Part shown: positions 54,431 to 64,000 of the stretch, piece by piece | How the letters are laid out: every line of letters begins with the position of its first letter | How positions within the stretch are numbered: the stretch's first letter is position 1 | From: Whalleya microplaca | Lineage: Eukaryota > Ascomycota > Sordariomycetes > Xylariales > Xylariaceae | DNA: 64,000 nt | NCBI GenBank assembly: GCA_022497155.1 | Contig: MU385740.1 | Span: 186,001 to 250,000, forward strand | Direction: 5' to 3' | Position numbers and translations under genes: made by a program | The notes under the pieces: generated by a model | What the model saw: the letters and a program-made list of their open reading frames with translations, nothing else | The model's database searches: none | What the model was told of the DNA's origin: nothing

Positions 54431-54923
54431 CCAGTAAATAAGGTCTATGGCCACGTAGACCCTCTTCTATCCTGTCTCAGGGGTAAAGATCTCTGGGCGT
54501 GTATTTGGGAGTTCGAAGCTCTCATGATAAGTCGTAGTAATCCTCCCTTGTACTCGTTGAACCGTATAGGCAGAAAACACTGAATCTAGATGCTGTAGCG
54601 CAAGATGAAGTTTGATACATGTAGTCGGTATCTTCTTAAACATCGACTAATATTAGTCGAGGGCACTCGATGCTTGCTACCTAGCCCTTTCACTACTGGC
54701 ATACATCTACGCATACTTAATTGCTCCCCTACCTCCAAGGCACACAGCCAGGCCCCCTACTCCATTTCTACATTCTTCAAATATACCTTACATAAATCAC
54801 ACATACAGACTACAGCTCATAGACAATTCCCAACAACTGAACAATCAAATACCTCAATTACGAGAGCCTCATATTTGGTATCTCAACTACCTAGTAATAG
54901 CTAACAACCTACAGTACCCAAGC

Positions 54924-57900
54924 CTACGTTTCCACCTGCGCATTAGCAGCATGCCCCATCCCCCAATTGACCCAGTCCGTGAAGAAGAAGCCCTGCATCC
55001 TGATCTCGCCCTTCTGGCAAGCGGCGAATGTCTGCGCGTACACCGCATTAATGCGATCGACGTTCTTCCTCTCCGCAACCAAGCTCGAGGCCACCAGCAG
55101 ACTCGCCACGGACGCGGCGCGCGCGAACGCATGCGAGAGGTCCCTGGCAGCCTGCCGGTGCAGCTCCGCCAGCAGCTCGAACCTGGCCTCGGCGTCGACG
55201 TTGATCTCCGCGGTGGTGGCCGAGGCGCGCGCCTTCTTGAACGCCTTGGCGAAGGTCTCGATGATGACGACGGCCTTGTTAGCGAGCGGCTTGGCGGTGG
55301 CGGTGCGCACGAGCTCGAGCAGGGGGAGGAGGAGGCCGAAGGCCAGGGGGTTCGCGGCCTCGTGCTTGGCGTAGATGGCGAGGAAGTCGAGGGCGCGGTG
55401 CTTGAAGGCGACGACGGCGTCCTTGGCGTCGCGCTTCTCCCGCTTCTGGCCCGACGCCTTCGTCCGCTGCTTGAAGACCTCGACGAGCTTGTCGTCCAGC
55501 GCCATCATCTCCGAGTCCGTCATGTCGGAGTCGTTGTCGGACGACGCGGCCTCGTCGTCCTTGTCTAGGCGGTGGCTCTTCAGCACCTTCGCCAAGGCGT
55601 CGTCGAAGTTCGCGAGCTCTTCGCCATCTGCCTCCGTCTGCTTCGCTTCATCGTCCTCGTCTTCATCTTCGTCTTCGTCGTCACCATTTTCCATGGGCCC
55701 TTCGCCATTAAGAGTAACGAATTCAACGTCCGAGCCAATTTCCGAGATTTCATCTTCTTCGACATCTTGAACGTCCCCGTCAGATTCGGAACCTTCAGTG
55801 TCATCCATTTCTTCATCTTCATCTTCGATATTTTCGAAAAGAGCCTGGTACCCCTTTTCGTTTTCCTCCGCGAATAATGGTTCGGTAAGGAGTTCAAGAG
55901 CTTCAGGAGACACTTGCGACGTAAACGCCTCAAAGACTTGTTCGCTGATCTGTCGCATCATATTTGACTGACGCGAGACCAAAGCGAGTAATATCTCCAC
56001 CAATAGTTCGGATGTGCCGCTTTCTTTGCTCTTCATCTTCTCAGAACACCGCTGCAGATCCTGGAGAATACTAATGGCATCTGGGGCCCCATCATATAAT
56101 TGCAGGATGGTGGTAGCATACAGCATGGCAAGGCCAAGAGATGCACCAGCATGCTTCTCGTCCGACTTCTTATTAGCCTTGAGCAATTTTCGCATTGCTT
56201 TCAATGCGCTATTTCGCTCAGTCTCGATTTCCGGACTCATGTTTACTGCCGTAGGTTCAAGTGAAACCACGGCGTTGCATAGGTACTCGGCATCATTGCG
56301 CTGTCTCATAAGTTTACCAAATGTAGACGCGAGTGCTCTACGGAAGACTTCCCGAGATTTCTCGGAAAGATCTGGTTTGAAATCCTTCTGGACTGAATAT
56401 GCGCATGATGCTAGTTCCTTGACCCCAAGTTCTGCAACATTCGTAGCGTCACCACCATCATCGTCATTAGAGGTTTCGGAAGCTAAATTTGCCTGTGTGG
56501 CTAATTTAGACACGTAATTAGAGTATACCTGCCTGAGTTTCTCAATTTCGCTAGATGCACTGCTAGTAGTTAGTAAGACTATTCATTTTGAGGTAATAGA
56601 GGATCTTTACTCGTTGGTAGTGAGAATGGGGTCGCGAAGAAGCTTCAGAATACTCTTCGCATTGGTGGGAGTGGCCCATTGTAGCAAGTTCTCGACAGTC
56701 TTAGAGTTTGTCCGTATATCAAAGTCATAAGCTCCAAATTTTCCAAGGAGCTCCCGTAAAATTGGTAGCAAGAGCTTTGGGGAAGTTTGCACAGCTTTCT
56801 CAATCGACTGTAAGCTTTTCGATGCAGCACGATGTAGGTACCGATCCTCCTTAGCAGCTTGATTTATCAAGCACTTCATAAGATTTCGCGTGAACAGTTC
56901 CTTGACGAGTTGCTTATTTTCGGCCGCAAGTCCTTGAAGGAATTTCTGGAATATCATGAACCCACGGAACTTCTGTGCGTCGGAAGCACTCTTGGAAAAG
57001 AGACCGTCTATATATCATGTTAGTCTTGAAGGTGATGCACCTGAGGCGAACTTACCATCTACGACGGCGGTCCAGAATAGTTTCAGCTGATCACTGTTGC
57101 GTATTCTACCAGTATCCTGTTCCCCACTGAAGGATGCAAGAACAAGATCCCAAACGAAATGTAATTGCGCATTCCACCCACTCTGCTTTATTTTCGCAAT
57201 CGCCGGGTCCTCTCCGGAATCTTGTGCCACATTGTCTTTCAGGACTCGAGCGACCTCAGGTAATACGACAGCACTCATAGGATCATGCCATGGTTTTGCG
57301 GGGGTCTTGATGTTGGGATAGCAGCTTCGCGCCCTGATCCAGATCCCCACACCCTCTGCTGTCTTACCGAGCCCAATATCAGACAGCTTCTGGAGAGTTT
57401 CCTCGGCTCTATCTTGGCCCATCTGGGGAAGCGACTCAACAATTATCCATCCACAGTGTGAGCGCATCCAGACCTTCTTGTCGGCCATCTTCAACAGCAA
57501 GTCTAAAACTTTCTGCCATCTTGATTCCTCGCTGAAGAGGATCTTGGACTCGACAAAGCATTGCAGTCCAAAGAGCTGTCCGAAGTAACAATCCCTCTCC
57601 TCTTGGCCAGGAACGTTTCCACCGATGGTGGTTTTCTCCACTAGGATATTCAATACTTTGTCGAATGTCAGGCCTGTGTATTTTGTCTGAGCCAGATTCT
57701 CCTTGCCAAATAGCTGGCCAAGTATCTCCGTGAGGACGAGACTGAAGCCTAGTCGAGACGCATTTCGCGAACTTGCAAGACCGCGAAATAACCTATTGTC
57801 GAGATGTCTCTCTAGAGCCGGCTCGGGCGAGGCTAGAAGTCCGGTGATCAGGGCATCGGCGGCGGTAATGCGCTCGTCGCTATCCGCACTCCCCAGCAGT

Positions 57901-58082
57901 TGGTATATACTCGCTTCTCGCTTACGGTCTTGGGCAGATAGTGTTTCAGTAAATGGAGTCTTTTCGAGATCAAGCGGTGCTTTGGAATCATTTGGGGGGT
58001 GGTCTGTTTTCGCTCGTTTCTGAGTTGGTTGGTTGCCGTTTGCGCCAGGCTTGTTGGCACCACGCTTCCGTTTGCTGCCCAT
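54924..58082 (-). CDS. pol5: POL5 / MYBBP1A-family nucleolar protein
   Basis: Exons 58082-57056, 57007-56611 and 56562-54924 join in frame to 1020 residues. The N-terminus is basic (MGSKRKRGANKPGANGNQ), then helical repeats with family landmarks: ASIYQLLGSADSDERITAAD, LVLTEILGQLF, YFGQLFGLQCFVES, WMRSHCGWIIVESL. A second block reads FRGFMIFQKFLQGL and LLQWATPTNAKSIL. A long acidic region (EDEDEEMDDTEGSESDGD; DEDEDEDEDDEAKQ) lies at about residues 690-760, then further helices to the C-terminus (FFTDWVNWGMGHAANAQVET). Despite the name, Pol5 is not a polymerase; it binds rDNA/pre-60S and is needed for rRNA production. The third-exon acceptor could also be 12 nt further in without changing frame. 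Confidence 0.93.
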
Positions 58083-58539
58083 TGCGGACTAACACTTGCA
58101 GAAGGCAGCTTCTAACTTGACCGTATCCTTTGATAATTCCCTCGCTAGCTTTGACTCTAATATTTAGGATTTCAATTCCAAAGTTGGTTGGATTGGCTTC
58201 GAGAACAGTCTCGATGGCAACAAGAATAGCTACTTGGTGGGGGCTTGCTTAACCAACTGATAGAATGAACTTTTTTTTTTTTCTTTTTCCCGTCGCAATG
58301 CATTTTGCTACCCTACACCGCCCCTAACTATGTGCTAATAAGGCAAGCGGTCGGAATGTTACCCCACTACTCCAACTGCTCCTCCACCCCTACTGCCCAG
58401 TCCAACTGCCCTAACACCACTAACGCCCTCCGCCTACTCACTGATCACAGCTACTGCAGTGCATCTAATGCAACAACTAATAAGTACCTTACCTATTTTG
58501 CTGTTATAGAACGAAAAGAAACGAAACGCGACCAAGAAA
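58083..58539. other. Spacer between POL5 start and phosphatase stop, no gene seen
   Basis: 457 bp holding the POL5 promoter side and the 3' UTR side of the phosphatase. An interrupted T-run occurs at about 58270-58290. Confidence 0.5.
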
Positions 58540-59536
58540 TCATGGGAGAAGCTTTGCATGCTGCTCCCAATCTAATGGAGCCTCGGTATCATCCACTATC
58601 ATATTACGTCTTAGCTGGTTGATCTCCTCCTTTGAAAGGAATCCCAGGTCAATAACACACTTCTCAACCGACCCATACACGCTGCGGATCTTTTCCAAGG
58701 TCCCTAGCATGGCTTGTTTCCTGTCCATAGATTAGTTTCACTATAACTTGAACTGCGTTTTTAGTACGCGACATAGAAACTTACGGAGAGCCAGCCATCC
58801 GTTCAGCACCTTCAGGATTGTCTCTGAAAGCTTCAAGCTTCATCAGGTGCTGGACAATAATCCTATGTCGCAGCACGAGCCCCAGATCCGTAAGGCTGTA
58901 CTCGTGCGCTATAGCTTCGTCCTCCACGCCACATAGCGAGAGTATCAATGCACACACCAGGCCTGTCCTATCTTTGCCAGCCGAGCAATGAATGAGTACT
59001 GGCGTAGGGGGCGCCTTGGACGCTAAGTGTGAGAGTATCACTGTGAAAGGCTTCGACTCGTTCGATTGAGGCGAAGCATTTCTCAAGATGTCCATGTAGA
59101 TGTGTACGAAGCCCTACCGAAGTCAGCATTGTAACGAAATCGCACGAGATCTTCATCCCGCTATCCTACCTACTTCAGCACCTTGTCCATAATTCGTGTT
59201 CCGAACGGCTATGGCTTCAGGGGAATAATCCTCATTGCGAAAGACTGGGAGGAAGACTCGCTTGGCACCATCCCATTCTTTGATCTGACTGCCACCCCCG
59301 TCTTTACTGAAAGCCTCCAATTCCTGGATTGACCGGAGGTCGTAGACATCTGTAATTCCGAGCTCCTTCAGTCGCGAGATGCCTTCATCAGTGACTTCGG
59401 AAAGCCGACCGGAGCGAAACACTACCTGGCGACGGACCACTTTACCGGGTTGTGATACGGGGTACCCGCCGATATCGCGGAAGTTGGCAACGCCGGCAAT
59501 GTCGATAAAGGGCGGCTTCGGAAGCGTGCTCTCCAT
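58540..59536 (-). CDS. Tyrosine phosphatase of the Y_phosphatase3 family (dual-specificity/lipid-phosphatase type)
   Basis: Exons 59536-59174, 59113-58785 and 58720-58540 join in frame to 290 residues. The N-terminal motif ANFRDIGGYPV, followed by VFRSGRL, is characteristic of this family (IphP/PTP-type). Then GITDVYDLRSIQELEAF and FVHIYMDIL. The P-loop is HCSAGKDRTG with the catalytic Cys and Arg (CX5R), about residue 165. C-terminal helices (QKAMLGTLEKIRSVYGSVEK-type) end WEQHAKLLP. Members act on phosphotyrosine or phosphoinositides; the substrate here is unknown. I chose ATG 59536 (MESTLPKPPF), which starts the conserved part; the frame stays open upstream to 59626 without ATG. Introns are 60 and 64 nt. 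Confidence 0.9.
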
Positions 59537-62500
59537 CTTGTAATATGAATGCGAGTATAACCTCGAGGCAACAGAGTAGGAAATAGTTAGGGAAGGGAAA
59601 AATGGAAGTAGTCGAGATGCATACAATCATAAAGGTCATTATCATTGGGGCTGATTCCATGCGTATAACTGTATAACACACCAGACACCAATAGAGAGAA
59701 CATCCAACTTTTGACTCATCTATCTCATGACGTTACAGGAGGCAAAGAAGTCCGCACCTTTTTCTCGTTATGTATAATACATCCATTGCATTCAATAGTA
59801 CCTCCAACGAATTGGAAGGTGAAAGCCTTCATCACTGCATAGGTTGTTTTACCAAAGTCGACTTTAAGGCTGTGCCACACAAAGCCCTTGTACCAACATT
59901 AATAAGTCGCGTGCCCAATTAAAATCCTTATATCGAAGTGTAGTTACTGATAAAAGAAATATGTAATCTGTGCATATGTATTTTACCGAAATGAGTCTAG
60001 AGAGTATGTGATGTCGACCACATCTGATTGTGATTGTATTCCTTCAACTCAATCACATGCAACAGGTCAGATAATAGATACTTTCACCCACAATTACACT
60101 CAGTAACTATATATAGCCAAGTTTCAAATAGCCAAGGACGTGAATCATTTTCCTTCACTTTCTCCTCCTTCTTCTTACGAAATTCAGTAGTCCCTAGCTG
60201 AGACCGCAAGTCTGCAACCAACAGGGATTATAGGATGAGGAAATGACATTTGCGCCGTACCAGATAGAGAACAGAGGGGCTAATGTTCAAAGATATATGG
60301 TTTCTTGTTATAGGTTATCTAAGATCGTGAGGGATTTCTACAATGCTATATAATAGTTCTTCGTGTGCGGTCTTCGTGTATATCTTGTAGCTCAAGAAGA
60401 GAAAATATCATAAAATTAGTAGAAATAGACCAGTGAGGTATTGACCTTAGGTAGTCTTAGTGATTTATCATACACATTTTCTTCAATACGGTCGATATCG
60501 AAAGTAGATAGCGGGGTTAAAAGATTGGCCGAGCTGTCAATCTTCTCTCTAATTACCTATAAACCCAGCCATTGCTATCGTCGACCTTATGCAGCCTACT
60601 CAAATGGATATACAGAGGTTTTCCTCAATACTGTCTACCCATCACAGGACAAAGGGTAGTACGTCAGGAATCTAATTCCCGCGACTTTGATTTCCAGCTC
60701 AAACTGAGCAATTCCACTTATTAGAGTGGTGCAGACACCGGGGTAGATGACTGTGAGATTGTTTTAACATGCATGATATAGCAAACTCGCCACTAGGTGT
60801 AGTCGCCTCAAATAAAAAAATAAGCATCACTCACATTATGGATAGAAAGATACTAGGCTTATAATACACTACATAGTTCGCTGAAGCCAAGTTCCATTGT
60901 ACAGTGTCTCACTTGTTCAGTTTCTCCAACTGTGGCTAGGTTGATCTGTTGGTGACAGCGCCAATCAATACGTATCTATTAATGGCATTTATTGATTCAT
61001 GACTTGACTGGTTTCCCATCTAGAATTAGTTACTTGCCTCTTCCATTATTCTAGAGCAAATATTCAGGCCAGAAGCTTTTGTTCATGTTTCGTGGAACCT
61101 CTTGCTATCGTACATTGTCACGACAATAGGGGTATTAGTTATGGTGCCTTAAGCCAACGGATCTCGGACCAATTATTGCTCTGAGATCCTTGTGGCTTAA
61201 AAGGGATGTTCTCAGGTATTAGGGGTTATCTAGACCTTAGACCTTTAGATAATTCTATTTCGACAACTAGGGTGATCACGGCAGCACCTAAATGATCATT
61301 GCACACACTGTAATTATGATACACATGACGTTGGCCGTATCATAGCATTTCCAAAAAGAAGCTAAGAATAAAGCCTGATGTAAAACTACAACAACTAACT
61401 GCTCATATTTGAAAATTCTCAGATGTTTTTACATTATGGAAAGTCATCATGTTGGGTCCGAAAACCCAGTGCCTATTCTAGCTAGCTAAGCACTTACTCC
61501 CAAAGTTGAGAGTAGCTAGCTAGTACTGGGATAGGGCTGCAGGGTCAATATAGGCCTACATATGACTACCTCCTGCACAAATATAAGGAGGCTCTAACCG
61601 TTTCTACGTTCACCTAGTACTCGATAAACCATTATACACCTTATCACTCGCCCCATATTGGCAGTTAGCTCTATTTAAAGTTTAATGGAGATTGTAAACT
61701 CTTACTAACGCAGCAGCTACCTCTAGAAGATAGAAACTATTTATGCATGTTCTCATTGTATTATGACTCTCCACTTATCTCTCTGGAACTGGTATGAACA
61801 TGTATTCGTTAATGTCTAGGGGATGAAAGACTAGGCATCTACTTATGTCTACCTGCTAATTTGCGAAGAAATCTCTTGCGCCAGAGCTTCGATGGCGCAT
61901 AGGCTGGCTGTAGTACTGAAACAGAGCTATCCTAGTACCATGTAGGGTGTGTATTTGGGGGGAGGGGGGGGCTATTAGTAATATGCCATGAACAACAAAA
62001 TACAGGCACTAGCTGACAATCAAATGCTTAGAAATACCATGTGATCAGAGCCTCAACACACCACGTTCAAATTGAAGTCACAATATGCCTATTTTCCAGG
62101 GCCAAGTCATGTGATTGTACAGACATTGATTGTACCTTTCCCCTACCGAAATATAAAAGCACTGATCTTTTTCGATGATTCAAGCTCTTCTTCGCCGTCC
62201 ACCTCGGCTTCCTCATTCCTTCCCAATTACAAAACTTTTTTTCCAAAATTCTTTTTTCTTACTTTGGCTCCTTGCCATCTCACTCCACCCAAATTACTTG
62301 AACAAGGGATTACAGAAGCTAGTCATAGGCTACATATATACCTTCTGCTCTGTTCAACCATACAAAGTTGATTTCATCACTCACCCGTCACACCATCTTC
62401 ACACTGCCACTAATCTTGTGCACTCAACTCTCAATCATCCAATATGTATAGGATCAGGCTGATCTAGCAGCTGTGTCTAACTACCAGCCCAAACTTTCCT

Positions 62501-62741
62501 CCAAACTACCATTGCCATACTAAATCCGGGAAGATAAGAGAATCTCCATACTCGGCAAGCTAAGTATGGCTGTCGTGTCATCATACCAGACAACTTGACA
62601 CGAACGAGGAAACAGAGGCTACAACATGAACCAAGTGCGCTTTTTGGAGAAGCACTTCTTCGATCTTCTCGCTTATACTGAGGTCAATGGCAAGCATCCC
62701 ACGACACATCAATTGACACATCTATCCCAACACCCCGATGG
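59537..62741. other. Long AT-rich region, no gene supported
   Basis: 3.2 kb. Only short random frames are present; neither the frame at 60441-60659 nor that at 62072-62371 has domain or start evidence. It lies upstream of the phosphatase and ends at the helicase remnant. It looks like old, mutated intergenic or transposon-derived DNA. Confidence 0.4.
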
Positions 62742-63122
62742 ATGCTACCGGCCAAGTCAACCAGGCCTCCCGTGCCCATAACCAGGTCGTTTCACCCGTG
62801 GCAGCTAAACCCCATCAATTTCTACTGGGCCGCCCGCGAATTATGGTCCGACTTCGGGGCCTGTCGAAAGCTCGTACGCGAGTTTCTACGTACCCTCTGT
62901 GTGAAAAGAGGCATGCAGACCCCACTCATCATGCCGGACGGCAGCGTGTAGACCCCGGGCGACGAGCTCCCGGGCGCCTCGTTCAAGATCCAACACGTAC
63001 AACTTACTTCCGACGACCAGTCGATATACAACAACTTGCACGAAGACCAGAAAAGAAAGCTGTACTGCCCTGTGGAACCCACCCAGAAGGCTGGTGAGCT
63101 GACTAAGCTCTTCCGGATGTAG
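62742..63122 (+). pseudogene. SNF2-family helicase fragment with in-frame stops
   Basis: One plus frame reads RPPVPITRSFHPWQLNPINF, LWSDFGACRKLVREFLRTLC, VKRGMQTPLIMPDGSV, TAG (62949-62951), TPGDELPGASFKIQHVQLTS, DDQSIYNNLHEDQKRKL, FRM, TAG (63120-63122). The pattern of a Cys/Arg-Arg-Gly 'CVKRGMQTP' followed by PG..LPG..F....V.L....Y..LH is that of fungal SNF2-type ATPases between helicase lobes. No helicase motifs I-VI are complete in the window. The two TAGs could come from CAG by C-to-T change, as expected of repeat-induced mutation. The copy is dead and partial; sequence beyond 63122 shows no continuation. Confidence 0.55.
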
Positions 63123-64000
63123 TCGACTCTGCCATGTGAGTATTATAATCTCGCACATAAAGATTACCCCTAATTTGAGCAGACTAGGTCGACGATTCCA
63201 AACGAGAAGAATTACCGAGTACAACGGGTAAATTTGCGGGAAACCGATGCCATAGATATCGCTTTGTGTAGAATTCAGCGAGAAAATCGAGTCTGAAATC
63301 TAGAAAGCTCTATTTATATCATTAGAAGCAAATCCGTGAATGACAGGGACTATACCTGGATATACTTACTAGACATGAATGCCTGACCACTACCTTAGAG
63401 GCTAGATGTGTAGCTGAGAATAGGTGCCCAAGGTAGTAGACGATGTTGATGCTTTCAAGACCTTGTCAATTATTTATATCTGCCTAAGCTCCACAATAAC
63501 ATCTCCTCCACTGCTTTAGTCTTAGATACATTGCGACATTTATTGTCAGGTATCTCTATGGTGGTGAGAGACTATATCTAAGTACTGATGCACGTACATT
63601 CAAGAACTGATAACTGGTGGTCCGAGCGCCCAGATGACTTGACATTCAATATAGACCTTAAACTTTTCACAGCCCTATCTCTTCAAATGATGCGAAGATT
63701 GAATATTAGGAACAATCGTGTTTGCTCGAGTTTGCTTTACATTCAAAGTGTAGCAATCAATGTCTAGCTATATGAAGGCGTGATGAATGCATTTGTAGCA
63801 GGTAGTATTTATCGTATACTGTCCCACTACTCTTGCTACAACTAACCTGATTGGTTGAAATACGTTGAAACTTGAGTCTATCCAGAACATTATTGGCAGT
63901 ATATAACATTGGAACGGAACCCAGAATCATATCCGAAATACCTTGTGCAACCCTGCTTCTCTTGATTCATGAAGTCTTTTTTTATTTGTAGATAGGAACC
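63123..64000. other. AT-rich end of window, no gene seen
   Basis: No supported frame, repeat or RNA; composition resembles 59.5-62.5 kb. Confidence 0.4.

Noticed and set aside
62072..62371. 99-codon plus-strand open frame
   Set aside because: AT-rich, Ser/Phe/Leu-biased, no homologous motif; typical chance frame in this region.

Overview
The window is nuclear DNA of a filamentous ascomycete (Pezizomycotina). The signs are many short introns (about 50-170 nt) with GTRNGT donors and YAG acceptors, full-length fungal housekeeping genes, a GH131 glucanase, a GPI-anchor tail, F-box/ankyrin and CorA-like accessory genes, and AT-rich gene graveyards. A Sordariomycete is likely, but that is inference. 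No bacterial, plasmid or viral replicon features are seen, and no CRISPR array or rRNA.

Layout. 1-170: 3' end of a GPI-anchored surface protein gene. 1-12.3 kb is an accessory, rearranged block. It holds an F-box/ankyrin gene (1044-2991), a hAT-type MITE with a perfect 8-bp target duplication (4496-5010), fragments of ankyrin and CorA-like genes, a CorA-like gene (6001-6993), a 3'-truncated amino-acid permease with a lost splice acceptor (7004-8209), and an intact protein-kinase gene with an unrecognised C-terminal half (8666-11888). Blocks of this region are repeated in shuffled order and orientation.

12.4-46.7 kb is mostly ordinary core genome. It holds a vacuolar dipeptidyl aminopeptidase (DAPB type), a tRNA-like element, a YbjQ/UPF0145 gene, a Ser-rich small protein, a secreted GH131 enzyme, a disordered protein, cullin-3, a Zim17-type zinc-finger protein with a very long extension, UTP20, a Cwf19-like protein and a polytopic membrane protein. 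UTP20 and the Cwf19-like gene share a short divergent promoter with a cluster of GATAAG motifs.

46.7-54.9 kb is a second degenerate block. It contains decayed coding sequence, a 16-bp tandem repeat, duplicated zinc-finger-like modules (about 180 bp each) with an acidic tail, and a 54-bp-arm palindrome. 54.9-59.5 kb returns to core genes: POL5/MYBBP1A and a Y_phosphatase3-family phosphatase. 59.5-64 kb is AT-rich and nearly empty except for a stop-containing SNF2-helicase-like pseudogene (62742-63122).

Functional links. UTP20 and POL5 both act in nucleolar ribosome biogenesis. Cwf19-like (lariat/RNA turnover) and cullin-3 (ubiquitin ligase scaffold) are unlinked housekeeping roles. No biosynthetic cluster is evident. 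The parts least explained by known families are the C-terminal half of the kinase gene, the Zim17 extension, and the zinc-finger module array.
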